The notes under the pieces are model-generated. The model did no database searches. It saw nothing but the letters and a program-made list of their open reading frames with translations, and was not told the DNA's origin. Source: Hericium rajendrae (taxonomy: Eukaryota; Basidiomycota; Agaricomycetes; Russulales; Hericiaceae). From it: a stretch of 64,000 nt of DNA. Numbering within the stretch: position 1 is the first letter of the stretch; the number at the start of each line of letters is the position of its first letter. Of the stretch, positions 46,077 through 60,238 are shown piece after piece. Both the position numbers and the translations under genes were made by a program. The stretch covers positions 1,550,001 to 1,614,000 of the forward strand of contig CM065878.1 in assembly GCA_033439255.1 (NCBI GenBank), written 5' to 3'.

Positions 46077-49000
46077 ATGTGGGAGCGCACACTGCAGGAT
46101 CTCATTCGAGGCCTTCGCGCAAACAAAGGAGATGAGGCCAAATTCATTGCTCAGGCTGTTGAGGAGATACGGCGAGAAATAAAGAACAAAGACATGGAGC
46201 TCAAGGCGGGTGCGGTTCTAAAGCTCACATATGTGCGTCTTGCCTCCGCTGCCAAGTCCAATGCGACGCTCATGAATCACTTCTATCTAGCTGGAGATGC
46301 TTGGCCACGACATGAGTTGGGCGTCGTTTCACGTAGTGGAAGTCATGTCTTCTCCGAAATATCATCTCAAGAGTGTGGGGTACCTCGCCGCTACCCAGTC
46401 GTTCAGCCAGGACACCGACGTTCTTATGCTCACTACGAATTTGTTGAAGAAAGTGAGTAACAACGTGTCTGCCGTTTTACCTTACGCTTAATATGCAATG
46501 TAGGACTTGACCTCGACTCCGGCAGACGTAGCTGTGACCTTGAACGGCCTTACACATATTGTCTCTCCCGACCTTGCTCGCGATCTCTCTCATGATCTTG
46601 TCGCGCTTCTGAATCACTCCCGGCCCCATATCCGTAAGAGAGCAGTCGTTGCTGTGTACAAGGTTCTCGTCAAGTATCCCGAAGCCACACCCTTTGCGTT
46701 GACTCGCCTCAAGGAGAAGTTGGACGACACTGACCCAGGCAAGTACCTACTTCGTCGCGTCCCGTAGACTGCAAATTCATCCCTACCAGGTGTCGTGGCA
46801 GCAACTGTTAATGTACTATGTGAACTTGTCCGCCGAAATCCCTCGGATTATCTGACATTGGCACCTCAACTGTTCCATCTACTGACGACGTCATCAAATA
46901 ATTGGATGTTGATCAAAATCATCAAGTTGGTGAGGTTTATCAGCCTCGTTTGAAAGATGTTATTCTTATGTCCTTCCCATAGTTCGGTTTTCTATCTCCA
47001 CACGAGCCGCGTCTCGTCAAGAAGCTTCAGCCTCCAATAACTGAGCTGATTTCTACGACCGCCGCAATATCGCTCTTGTATGAATGCGTTCACACGTGTA
47101 TAGTCGGAGGCATGCTCCAAAGTGTATCCGGCCATTCATTAGCAGAGCTATGTGTCACCAAGCTTGCTGCGTTCCTGCAAGATCCAGACCAGAACTGTGA
47201 GCTATTTCGCTGTGTTTGAGTGTCTTTTCGCCAACTTAATTGTCACGGCAGTGAAATACATCGCACTTCTCGCTTTGGTCAAAATTGTGCCCACTCACGC
47301 GCATCTCCTTGCGAAATATCAGGACATGATATTCTCTAGTGTCAATGACATGGATATCAGCATCAGGATGCGCGCGTTGGATCTTCTTTCAGCTATGGTA
47401 GGACAATCTTCTCTCAATGGCATTAAATTTTTGGCTTACAATCGTCTCCAGGTGACGCCAGATAATCTGCAATCCATTGTCCAACAACTTCTATCTCACC
47501 TCGTCCCGGACCCTAACCTGGGGCAGACAGCAGCTCAATCACTTATCCAGAATACCTCATCGAATGGAAGTAGCAGAGTTGCCCTCAGTCCAAATCAGTC
47601 ACCTGCATATCGTCTGACATTGTCGCAACGTATCCTGGCAATGTGCTCGCAAGATACCTACAGCAACGTGACTGACTTCCAGTGGTACCTGTCCGTGTTG
47701 GTCGACCTAGCCTATGTGGCCTCGGTGAACGTGGGTGCTGAGATACGCGACCAGCTCGTGGATATCGTCGGGCGAGTGCGAGGAGTAAGACGATGGGGCC
47801 TCGAGCTTATGGTCAGATTGCTCAGCGATGAGACATTTCTGCTCGGCTCGAAGGAGGATGGCAGTTGTGTGGACGTTCTTTGGGCAGCCGCATGGATTTG
47901 CGGCGAGTACTGCGGGTGAGTTTTGCAATTGATTCGTTCATTGAGTTGTGATGTCTGAATAATGGGCAGAGAACTTGCCGAACCGCACAAATCCTGCCTT
48001 ACCTTTTGCAACCTTCAATATCCACCTTGACTCCGGAGACGATCGGGATGTATCTGCAGGCCGCAACGAAGGTCTTTGGTTACTGGGCAGCGGAGCTTTC
48101 TCGACATTGGGATGACGATGACCTGTCCAAGGTCAGGGACGCCGTGGAGAGCATCATCGAGCGAATGAACGACTTCACTTCCAATCCGGACATTGAAGTT
48201 CAGGAACGGGTGAGCTTGTTCGCCATTTTTGCGACGTCGACAGGTTCGCTCACGGATTACACAGGCTGCCAACGGCCTCCAGCTGTTCACATTTGTCAGG
48301 GCCGATCTCTCCTCGTATCATCCAAAGGCTCCTTCTAGTAATCTTGAATTTGACGGAGGCTTTGGGGCATCGGACAATGAGCCGGTCTTCCCAAAGAGCC
48401 TCCTGCTCATCGGCCCCCTCTCTTCTCTGCATATGAATTGAACCCTGTTGCCGCTGCTGCCCAGGCAAGCGTGCCTATACCAGATGGGCTCGACCTCGAT
48501 TCCTGGATTGGGCCACCTCCTAAGGAGCCCGTCGTGATCTCGGAAATTGTCGATGATGAGGATCGTCCAGCACGAACTAAGGCGAAAGGCAAAGGCAAGG
48601 CCAAAGACTCCAACGGCATCTCTGGAAAGAAGAGGAAAAAAGTGCGCAATGGCAATACACTCGCTCCCTCACCCGAACCGGAAAGGGAAACGGCAGAAGA
48701 AAGGGCAGAACGAGAAAGAGTAAGGCTTATTTTGATGCCATTAACCCAGAGAATGAGAACTGAATATTTCTTGAGCAGCAACGCGCGCTTCGTCTAGAAC
48801 GCCAACGCGATGATCCATACTATATCATGGACAAGTCACAACGATCTCCCGAACTCCAGGATGTCGATTCCATACCCGTCGTGCACCTTGACCTTGAAAT
48901 GCCACCCATGCCAGAAGGTATGTCGTTCACTACTTTCAAACGATTACTGTTCTCAAAATTGCCTCAGTAACACCAGCGAAAAACGCTCGTTTACCGAGTC

Positions 49001-49308
49001 TGTTGCGCGATCCTCCGTCAATGGCACGCTCAGAGATATTTATAATCGAGAAAGAAGGAGAAATGCCAGAAGGCGCTATCACACCACCACCACCTCAGTT
49101 CCAGACTGGCCTCCAAGCCCATTACGCCTATACGCAATGGCACGCCATCCACGCTCGTCCCTTCTTTCGCCGAATACGTGACCGAAGATGAGGTCCCGCG
49201 CATCGGCACACCGGAGCCCATAAAGGTGACACGAGCGAAGAAGTCAACAGGCACGGGCAAGAAGAAGAAAAGGGCGCGGGTAGTGGACGTGGAACGGGCA
49301 GCGCGGTA
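46077..49308 (+). CDS. APL5: AP-3 adaptor complex delta subunit
   Basis: Eleven exons (46077-46232, 46291-46452, 46504-46738, 46790-46929, 46983-47196, 47252-47397, 47452-47915, 47970-48209, 48265-48719, 48779-48917, 48968-49308) encode about 900 residues. The N-terminal trunk is an adaptin solenoid: TLQDLIRGLRANKGDEAKFI, SPKYHLKSVGYLAATQSF, PHIRKRAVVAVYKVL, and QDPDQNLKYIALLALVKI. This is the typical AP-3 delta N-terminus. A charged Lys/Glu hinge with RDDPYYIMD leads into a short ear-like tail. AP-3 carries cargo from Golgi or endosomes to the vacuole. The intron at 46739-46789 has a GC donor. The 54-nt intron at 47398-47451 is in frame without a stop. Exon 8 lacks a base in the A-run 47989-47991, and exon 9 near 48411. 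The poorly conserved tail needs one or two more corrections near 49100. Confidence 0.87.
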
Positions 49309-49384
49309 GATAATCAATAGCACTGATTTGACGTCGGACTGGATTGTCCCAAGAGGATGTACTGCGACGATATACAATGGCGGA

Positions 49385-51730
<2,346 letters not shown>

Positions 51731-52343
51731 GCACAAGATCGAGAGGGATCCCGAATGAAGAGAACGTTGCACTGTATGTTCAACAATGGAGCTCACCATG
51801 GGTATAATCAATGGGTGACAAGGAGGGTAAAGTGGTATCTTGCGGACTCTAGACTCGCTGGTATCCCGGAGTATCAGAGTTCAGCCGGTATGGTGGTCGC
51901 GACCGTGCGGTAGAATGGGTCTTTCGGGCGCTTGGGATGCCTATTTAGCTTTGAAGAATGCAGGGACGTCGAGTTAAGACGTACGCTCGGCGATGAGCAG
52001 GACGAGGAGGGCTGGTTGAATAGAGTGTAGCGGCCCAGTGCAGGTATTGGCAGCAGTCAGCCGCTGCTAAGTTGCATTTCGGCACTTTGCGCCAACTACG
52101 GCGATTACCCTTTTCGTCGAGGTGGCCATCGGAGGCACTTTACCAGGACGAACAACTCGATACATTGTCAGACTATGTGCGACTACAGCGCCTCTATGAT
52201 CCTAGTAGCCAATCTATCATACGTATACAGATGTTACTTGTGAGCGAGATGTCATAAAAAGTCCCTGGAGAAAGCAGTCCATAAAGCAGTACAAGCATAT
52301 AACAGCCTACGAAGCCCATAGTCAACCCGAGTCAGCCTCCAGC
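51731..52343. other. Intergenic spacer upstream of the kinase
   Basis: Both flanking genes are leftward. The region has only short frames and holds the kinase promoter and the 3' UTR of the next gene. No motif is assigned. Confidence 0.5.
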
Positions 52344-52952
52344 CTAAGTCTTCCCCTTCGCGTCCGATTGCGGCCATTTCTCGTCGAGAGGCGTGAGGGG
52401 CGAGATGGGCGACAACGGCAGCTCCTGCTTCAGGAGGACTGCTGGTGGCTTATCCGGCAGAGCGGAGCCCGGCGTGCTGCTTCCCGCCATCGAGTACTCC
52501 CTATCCCTCACCGCCAGCCATTGACCGCGATCTAACCCATCGAAGCCAAAGCCTGCCCCGTCAGGAACCCTCTCCGTCTTCGCATCGGTGGCAGCTTCTG
52601 CGGCCTTGCGGCGTGGACGGACCTGAAATGGTTGGCGTTGCAGATATCGCACGATAAGGACGCATATGGCGACAAGTGAGATGGCGAGGATGGATGCGAC
52701 GATGACATTCCGGCGGTCTTGATCGGCGACAGAGAGATGGCGGTCGGCTGACAATGGAGCGGCTTTGACAACCGTGCCAGGAGGGACGATGTACGCGGAT
52801 TGTATCGCCAGAAGCTTTGATGCATGGGTCGGGGCATTGGCTGACACTTCCCGCCGATGGAATACTGGAGATGCAGGGAGGGCGTGAGATAGGTGAAGCT
52901 GAGTAGCCACAGCAAAGGCCAACGATGAGATCCTCGAGGCGAATGGAGTCAT
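52344..52952 (-). CDS. Small single-pass membrane protein, hypothetical
   Basis: One exon of 202 codons. The first 25 residues (MTPFASRISSLAFAVATQLH, then a helix-breaking ALPAS) look like a cleavable signal peptide. A lumenal or extracellular stretch of about 55 residues follows, then one transmembrane helix (NVIVASILAISLVAICVLIV, about residues 81-100), a basic stop-transfer patch (RPRRK), and a cytosolic Pro/Ser tail. This predicts a type I membrane protein. I recognise no family. Composition and topology argue for a real gene, but the other two strands in the same interval are also open for long stretches because of GC bias, so it is less certain than its neighbours. Confidence 0.6.
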   Translation of the reverse strand: MTPFASRISSLAFAVATQLHLSHALPASPVFHRREVSANAPTHASKLLAIQSAYIVPPGTVVKAAPLSADRHLSVADQDRRNVIVASILAISLVAICVLIVRYLQRQPFQVRPRRKAAEAATDAKTERVPDGAGFGFDGLDRGQWLAVRDREYSMAGSSTPGSALPDKPPAVLLKQELPLSPISPLTPLDEKWPQSDAKGKT

Positions 52953-53696
52953 GAGCGACGACGCAGGAGCGGGTGCGTTTCAATTTCCTGCGTTTTGTCT
53001 CAAGGGCGTTCAGTTTGAGGGAGTGCGATGGACGAGTTGGGTCCATGTCTAGCCCGATAGTCAGAGCAGTCAGTAGTCTCACCAAATGCAACCGATGGTC
53101 CAAATTGCGATGACATGACAAGACTAGAGAGCAAAGATAATCATTGAGTACTCAGACGTGTTCAGAGCCAAGGAAACCTCTAAAGCAAAAACAAGTAGAC
53201 CGAGAAGTAGACACAGCTGTAGCAGGATCATTTGAGTGCAGTAGTGAAAGCAGCGAGAGTCATTGTAACTAAGTAACAACCATCTCTATGCGCACTGATG
53301 CGCCGTCGTACAATCAGTCAGCTGAAAACGGGATAGATCCCGAGCGATCCAGAAGCCAGGGGCGACGTTGCGCCCGTCGTGAGATATCCGCCAGAGAATG
53401 TCTTCGAGGAGTCTCAGAAAGCAACACTTGATGGAAAGCACCATGAGCGATTGAGAAGGCGCCAAACAAACTTGTAGACGCGATGCGTACGTAAGCACTT
53501 ACACTCGCCAAACACGTGCTTGGCACTATTTATATCCTACGCGAAAGCGCTGGTTTATGTCCTTGGACGTGTTCCTCAATCACCTTGATTTTGAAGGGAA
53601 ACCCTTCGCCGGTTCTTCGCCGGTGAAAATACTCCTATATATCTCGTTCTTTTCATCTCATCTGCACTTAACGTGACGCTACGTTGTCTTTCAGGT
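52953..53696. other. Divergent intergenic region, no gene seen
   Basis: This lies between the membrane-protein start and the E2 start and should contain both promoters. Short frames on the minus strand near 53286-53526 show no family resemblance. Confidence 0.5.
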
Positions 53697-56634
53697 ATGC
53701 CGAGAGCTGGTAGAAAGCGACAATTGTCTTTGTCCAGTGGCGATATCGACGCGCCTGGGACACGCGCAAAACATCCTCGAACTCTCTCCCCAGAACCCGT
53801 CAATGTTGGAGAAGATGAGGACTTGGAATCCATTCTGAAGCGCATCAAGGAAGCTGAAGAAAGCGAGGCATTGGCTCGTCAGCTTCAAGATGACTGGGAA
53901 CAACGAGGACGCTGCTCAATCGACTGTGGCAAGTCAGAGCACTGCGGCCTCTATTGTTAATGACGACATTCTTGATGTTGACGATGATGAAGACGACGAG
54001 ATTATCGCGTTGGACGTCATCAGAATGACCGCTTCCCGCTCTGTTCTTGGACGCGGTGTCGCAGACAGGGGTGCTGCGCCTTCTTCTGCTGGACCGTCCA
54101 ATATCCGTAAACAATCCTACACCTCTTCAAGTCCTGAGGACCCGCCGGACATCAAATTAGACCAATGATCGAGACTTGTTCACCGGCGTTAGACCCTGCT
54201 CTAAATGCGGGGCCGACATTGAGTCCCCACGAGGCTATGTATGACTCATCGATATGTCAGAGATACTTTATCCTAACATCACAGTCTGTATTCAGGTCAC
54301 ATTCTCCGCCATCAATCCACCACCTACACTTGATTACCCTCCTGCATGCGTGTTGCACTAAGTGCAAGACCAACCATTGCCGAGGATGTTTCAAGGCCCA
54401 TCCCTGCGGACCATCGTGTCGAGGAAACCCCAAAATACGCAATGCACGATCCCAACGTGCTGCGCAGAGATCAGAGCAATTGCTCTGTTCGAGGCCCTTG
54501 GTGGATTCGATCGCCAGTACCTTGGCGAACGCGCTAACTCCGACGCCCGCGCGAAAGATGCCGCTTCGCAACGTAAAAGAACAAGGCTCACTCTGTAGGC
54601 CCAGGTGGTACAGGCTACGGCTCTGGTGGTACAGATTCATACAGCTCATACAGTCATTACGACGAGGATGTCTGGCCTGGAGGAAGAGGCCGCGGCGGTC
54701 GGGGACGCGGACGTGGACGAGGCAGAGGAGCCGCGGCCGGTTCGTCTGGAGCATCAGCCTCGACCGCGCAGAGTCTGGCGGCACATTGGGACGAAGTCAT
54801 CGTCCGCGCCATGTCGACCATCGTGCTGTTCCTGCCCGATCCCTACTCGGACTCCGCCGAAGTCTACGACATGCTCCCACACGCGTCCATCCAGCCGCTC
54901 CTCTCGCTCTCCCATCTGCCCGCGCTCCTGGGTGACCTCCTGCGCAATGACTCCGTCAGCGACTGGATCTCACGCAGCGAGGTCTACTACGCCACGCTCG
55001 GCCTGCTCCGGCGGCTCGCCGACTGCGAGCTGACGCTCAAGGTGCTCATCGACGAGCAGTGGGAAAAGAGCAAGGCGCCGAGTATCGACGACTGGATGTG
55101 GGGCGACGCGCAGATCGTATGGGAGAAGGCGAATGCCAACGACAGGGCCAAGAACCCGCGCCTGTCGCGTGCACCGCCGCTCTACGCGCATTTCAAGAAG
55201 CTGACGAGGCAGTGTGAGGCGTTTCTGGCGGGCGCGTCGCAGCTGATGGACGTCGACGGTGGCGAGGGCGCGGGGGATGTCGAGGAGACTGCGATCAAGG
55301 CGACCTCGCTCTGCGGAGACATCATTGCTGCCAGAGACGATATCGACCGCGCGATGAAGACGTTAGGCCAGAGCGGCACGCCCGACGGCGTCGAGACTAG
55401 CCCTGGAAAGGGCAAGGGCAAGGGCAAGGGCAAAGGAAGAGACCCCGCCGTCGACATGGAGAAGGCGTACTCTCGCGCGTGCGAGCGTCTCGCATTCGAG
55501 CATATCAGCATCGGCGGGCCGGGTGGAAAGTATTCTGAGTACAACTACGCGCAGACCCTGAAGCAGACGGAGTCATGTACGCGAAATCCGAAGGATCGGT
55601 TGCACCTTGTCAAGGAACTGGCTGTGATGGCGACATGCCTTCCCCCGGGCGTGTGGGTGCGCGTCGACGATGTGCGCAACGATGCCATGTGAGTGCTCTG
55701 CAATTGTGTGTCCACAGGTGTTGATACGCCGCCGCTGGTTGCAGAAAGATCATGATCGCCGGTCCACAAGGGACACCGTACGAAGGCGGGCTTTTCGAGT
55801 TCGACTGCTTCATGCCCCTGGAATACCCGAATAAACCGCCGCTGATGCATCTCCGGACGACGGGAGGCGGCAGGGTACGGTTTAATCCTAATCTGTACAA
55901 CACCGGGAAAGTCTGTCTTTCGCTGCTCGGTACTTGGCCTGGGAGGTAAGCGCTTACTATTGACTGCTGCATTCTTCGGAACCAATCATTTTGGCACAGG
56001 CCTGAAGAGCAGTGGTCGTCCAAGTCGACATTGCTCCAGGTTTTGGTCAGTATCCAGAGTATGATCCTCATAGATACACCTTACTTCAATGAGTGAGTTT
56101 CCATTCTCTTCCATCCTCTTTCGGAATCTCATGTTATCGTCCTCATCCAGACCGGGGTATGGACAAGCCAATCCGAAAAGACCAGAAAGCATAGCCTACA
56201 ACAAGCGGACGTGTCTCCAGACCGTCCGCTGGGCAATGATTGAATGGCTCAAAGACGAGCATCGCAACGGCATCTGGGCCGTACGTCTCCACAGCTCAGC
56301 CGTCGCCGACGGTGTCTTACTGACACTCATTGTATAGGACGTCATCGCCTCCCACTTTTCAATCCGAAAGACTGCAATCCGGAAGACGATCGCAGATTGG
56401 GCCAAGACGCAGCCGCTCATCCGCAAGTACACATCGAGCACCACGCGCGATAACGGCTTCGGCATGTCCGTGGACCCCTCATCCATGCCCTACCCCTACT
56501 CCGCCACCGCGCTCAAACAATCGCAAGCCAACGCCGCTGCTGCTATCGCCGCCGAGGCGCCCATGGACCTCCTCGCGGAATTCGACGCGGGCGTACAGCG
56601 CGTCGAGCGCTGGGGACTGACGGACGGACACTAA
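53697..56634 (+). CDS. Large E2 ubiquitin-conjugating enzyme with Cys-rich N-terminal half
   Basis: Exons 53697-54238, 54296-55688, 55745-55945, 56000-56092, 56151-56280 and 56338-56634 encode about 885 residues. The last third is a UBC fold: [50 protein letters not shown] (catalytic Cys in the [10 protein letters not shown] motif), [12 protein letters not shown], and YFNEPGYGQ. This is closest to the BIRC6/UBE2O/UBE2Z type, whose UBC has the same long motif. Upstream lies a Cys-rich region with CxxC pairs ([47 protein letters not shown]) resembling half a RING/IBR. An RG-rich stretch ([15 protein letters not shown]) and a helical middle follow. Five one-base frame shifts (53896, about 54165, 54338, 54428 and 54594) break the N-terminal half. 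Exon lengths agree with two insertions in exon 1 and a net loss of one in exon 2. Confidence 0.78.
55405..55440 (+). repeat. GGCAAG hexanucleotide repeat coding Gly-Lys
   Basis: About six tandem GGCAAG-like units inside the E2 gene encode [11 protein letters not shown]. It is a basic linker ahead of the segment that leads into the UBC fold. Confidence 0.85.
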
Positions 56635-56896
56635 TACCGACTCTGTGAATGTGTACATTGAAGATGCGTGCGTAAGACTACATCGTGTGGCCCATCTCTC
56701 TATCTATATATGGTCCCTGTACATACTACACAGCGCGTGTGCGTTTCTGGTGGTATAGCTATCAACAATCCTAAATATGCATGCTCGGCGTTCGGTATCC
56801 CTTGTCGTGTCCCCCTCTTGCGGGCGAGACTGTCGTAATGCTCGACGTGCTTTCTCGATGCTGTTCAGACGTTTTTCCGATGTTCCTACGGTGGGG

Positions 56897-58738
56897 TTAG
56901 GCTAGCTCGACGGAGAACAAGCGGGGGACGTACGGGGTATGCGTCGTCTCGTGATCGACGTGCACAAACGCGCGCTCGACGTTCGGCAGGACCTCGATCT
57001 TGTCCTGCAGCTGCTGGCTGACGTCGTGCGCCTTCCACAGCGGCGTATCGGCGTTCATCACGATGTCCACCTCGACGAAGTAGTCCGGCCCGCTCTGCAG
57101 AAAATGAAAGATCGTGAGCGCGCGCGACATGAGGGGGGCAGGGAGGGGCGCACGTGGTAAGCGCGTACGGTGTCAATCTTCTCGATTTCGTCGCTGAAGG
57201 TCATGGCTTTGTAGATGATGAGCTGGAGGAACTCGTACGGCGCGGATTTGCCGGCGAGCAGCTCGAACTGCTGCGAGATGGTGCGGCCCCAGGCGATGAT
57301 GACTCCGGCCGCGATCTGAAAACAACGTCAGATGGGGCACAAGTGATTGTTGGTGTTGAGGACGTACGATGATAGCGCCCATGGGATCCAAGACTGGGAA
57401 GGGCGTGAGCCTCGATCAGCAGGGATTATCAAATTCAGCACGTACACCACTTGAGTTTGCTACCCCCGCCGACATCAGCAGACCTTGATGGAGAATGAGT
57501 GGGTCAATGGAGGGACGAATCTATGGCAACTCACCGAAAGAATTGATAAACAAGATCGTTGCGGTGGTCTTCCCACAACACCAGAACCTGACTTGACTTC
57601 TTCCGGAGCGAATAGCAGTAGAGGAAAAGAAGAAACTTGACGCCTGCGCTGCTATCAACACCCAGGTCATCGCCATGCAAGTGAAGACCGACCTAACGCA
57701 GCGCCTACTGCGACAAGCGACGGAACATGCAGTGTGTTCAGGTCGCCGCCGTGGTGCGCAACAAGATCGCGCGCCGACTCGACGATAACGACCAAGTTCA
57801 CGGAGCCCATCCTGTAAGAAAGTAGAATCCTTGTCTTAAAAGTCTGCATGCGAAGAGACTCACAGAAATCCTGTACACGAAGAACCGTCAGATTTGAAAA
57901 TTTCCGTCCAGAGTGGAGATGACTTACCGTATATTACGTTGCCGATAGTCTCGAGCCGCGCACCGCCTACGGGCCACTTGTTGACGTCCATTTTGCTGGC
58001 CTTCTGATGGAGCCAGTACAACAGAACGTTGCTGCCGATGTCGAAGACGGAGTCGATGCCCGTTGCGAGCAGCGATAATGATGCCGACGACGCCGCGGCG
58101 TATACTGCGATGGATGATCCACATCAAACGCCGGACCTGTATCTACGATAAGGAAGCTTACATTGCAAAACGCACAGAGCGAAGTTTGCTATGAGACTGG
58201 CTTGCACTGCGATTTTAACCTGTACTGCCGCGTAAGTCGCGTCCGGGGATGTAAGGGGCAGACTCACAGGTAAACGGGATAGTTCTTCGTCGGCCTTTGC
58301 ATCTTCGGTATGTTCTTCCATGGGTTTAAGGAAGATTAAGTATGAGCTATAAAAGTTAATATTTGAACATGAACTGTAGATGAGACGACGGCAAAACATA
58401 CTTCATTCTGTTTCCGGTGGTAATGTTCGAGCTTCTTGCCCGGACGGCGTCTACCCAGAAGAGCGAGCTCTTCTTCGGTCTTGAGGCTGCTGTTGAACTT
58501 GTACGGGTCGTGGATGGTACTCGAGCTGGCATTGGGCGAGTCCGACGTTCTTTCGATGTCATCCTCCGGAGATCTGTGATCGGAAGCCGCTGTATCGGTC
58601 TGGCGTGCGGATGAGCGCTAGCGCCAACGAGCACGATGAGCAGGACTGCGCACGGACCTTCGAAGACGAGCTCGCGACGGCGACGCCATCGTCGCCGTCG
58701 ACGTCGTCTTGATATTTAACGTCGGGCGGGAAGACCAT
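56897..58738 (-). CDS. Cation diffusion facilitator (metal transporter), with a 7-nt exon
   Basis: Twelve exons (58738-58658, 58617-58402, 58346-58268, 58219-58162, 58104-57928, 57870-57864, 57811-57693, 57643-57535, 57483-57446, 57393-57368, 57315-57154, 57094-56897) give about 423 residues. The cytosolic N-terminus ends with KLEHYHRKQNELI, typical of fungal CDFs of the MTP/Mn branch. Helices carry SLLATGIDSVFDIGSN with the DxxxD metal site, WPVGGARLETIGNVI, NLVVIVESARDLVAHH, and WEDHRND. These are followed by DPMGAIIIAAGVIIAWG. The C-terminal cytosolic domain (FLQLIIYKAMTFSDEIEKID; YFVEVDIVM) has the ferredoxin-like fold with VDHETTHTP. Such proteins export Zn, Mn or Fe. Exon 3 has one extra base (about 58335), exon 8 one extra (about 57551), and exon 9 one missing in a C5 run (57463-57467). 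Confidence 0.85.
57864..57870 (-). other. 7-nt microexon of the CDF gene
   Basis: On the minus strand, GTACAG, then GATTCCT-like seven bases (GATTTCT), then GTGAGT define a 7-nt exon. Joined to its neighbours it gives Y-G-F-L-M-G-S-V-N-L, continuous with transmembrane sequence, and both flanking phases match. Confidence 0.75.
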
Positions 58739-60238
58739 GGCTTGGTGTCTGTGTGTCAGGGTGAGAACTTGCGCGAGACCAGGATGTGGGAAAGCGAGGG
58801 GCCCAGCAGAGTGGTAAATGGTGTCAACTCAATTCTGAGTGTAGATCTTACCACTCTGCCGGGTCCCATGTGCCGCGACGCCGCCATCCTTCTCCCACTC
58901 ACCGTGTCGACGTTCCTGTGCTGCTCTGTGCTGCTACGTGTTTGTTGAGTCGTCCTGGGGTGGTGCGGAGCAGATTGCGCGTCAACGAGGCAGTTGCGCC
59001 CTTGCTTTTTAACCCAATGAATTCTCACGATCTGCCAGCGCCTTCGTTATATTGGCTGAACACGAACATTCCATTTGTACAGCTCTCAATTTAACACAAA
59101 GTCTCTAACCTGCACCACTCGACTGACGTTTCGTGGAGATACAACGCAAGTACCAATTAACCTAACCCAGAGGACGTACGCCTCGTCCTCGGCGTCCAAG
59201 TTCCCACTGCCAACTGGGAGCGGATTCCTGTATCTTACGTCATAGCATGCGCTGGCGGATGTTATCAGATAAGAAGTGTACCCGGTTCGTCCACCTGACC
59301 GTCGCCGAGGCATTCTTGCCCGACTCCGAGTCGCACTAGAGTCGCACGAACGACTCGAGGGTGCTAGTGAAGCCGTCATCCTTACCGAAGCCAGTAACGG
59401 AGAGTAGGCTCCAGTGCTCTGGGTCGACATGTCTACGACCAGTGATGACAGCTCATCCTCGTCGCTTGTCTTCCTGTTTTTGCTGCTCGCCGTCCTGATG
59501 TGAATCCATCCCTACACATCGCACCCGTTGTCTGCATTCTTATGTTCTTATGATGCAGCGTCTGGCTCTCGGTTGGTGCATGCTCTCGTCGTGCATCGGC
59601 AAGCCCATGCTCCATGCGCTATCGGAGCTGTGGGAAGCAGGCGTCGCGAGCGCGCGTTCGAGCAACGCCGTGAACGCGAAGCGACGACGCGACTACGGCG
59701 CGGAATCTGAGATTTGGGAGATGGAGGCACGCGGGCGGGGCGGCTAAGGAGCATGAAGTATCGTAGGTATGTGCACCCTTCCGAATGATACCGCCGCAAT
59801 TGGTTAGTGATGTGTGTTTCTAGATTTTTGCGTGGTCTGGATCTGCGCGTTGAGTTTAAATGTCGACCAGCCGCAATCAATCATGGATGTGTTTGTTGAA
59901 TCGAGGCTGGCAGTTGCGCAGACGCGTTGCGGATTCGTATCACGACTGTCTCATCGCCTGAATTCCGTCTGGGACTGACGTGCGCCCGCCCGACATTCGC
60001 GGTATGACCACACTGGGCCCCGATGCGCGCTAATTCCATTCAGTGGCCCATAGCGTCCCGGACTGGTGGAAATATCCAGTCTGCATCGCGCTGCAGCCCC
60101 AGCTGCAATCCCAGCATGAATACCGCCCAGCGCGCCTGCATATCTTCATTCCCTTCCCTCCATCCCCACCTCTCGACGAGGCCCATCCATCTTTCCTTAT
60201 CCTTCCTTGACTCTCCCTCTCCCCTCTTCGCTCTCACC
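58739..60238. other. 1.5-kb divergent intergenic region without a supported gene
   Basis: Several open frames of 60-115 codons exist on both strands (for example around 59086-59430 and 59548-59880), but none resembles a family or has a convincing start and splice pattern. The right end, pyrimidine-rich up to the ATG at 60239, looks like the promoter and leader of the secreted repeat protein. Confidence 0.45.

Noticed and set aside
59086-59880. Minus-strand open frames between the CDF and secreted-protein genes
   Set aside because: They are short, with unconvincing starts, no splice continuation and no recognisable domain.
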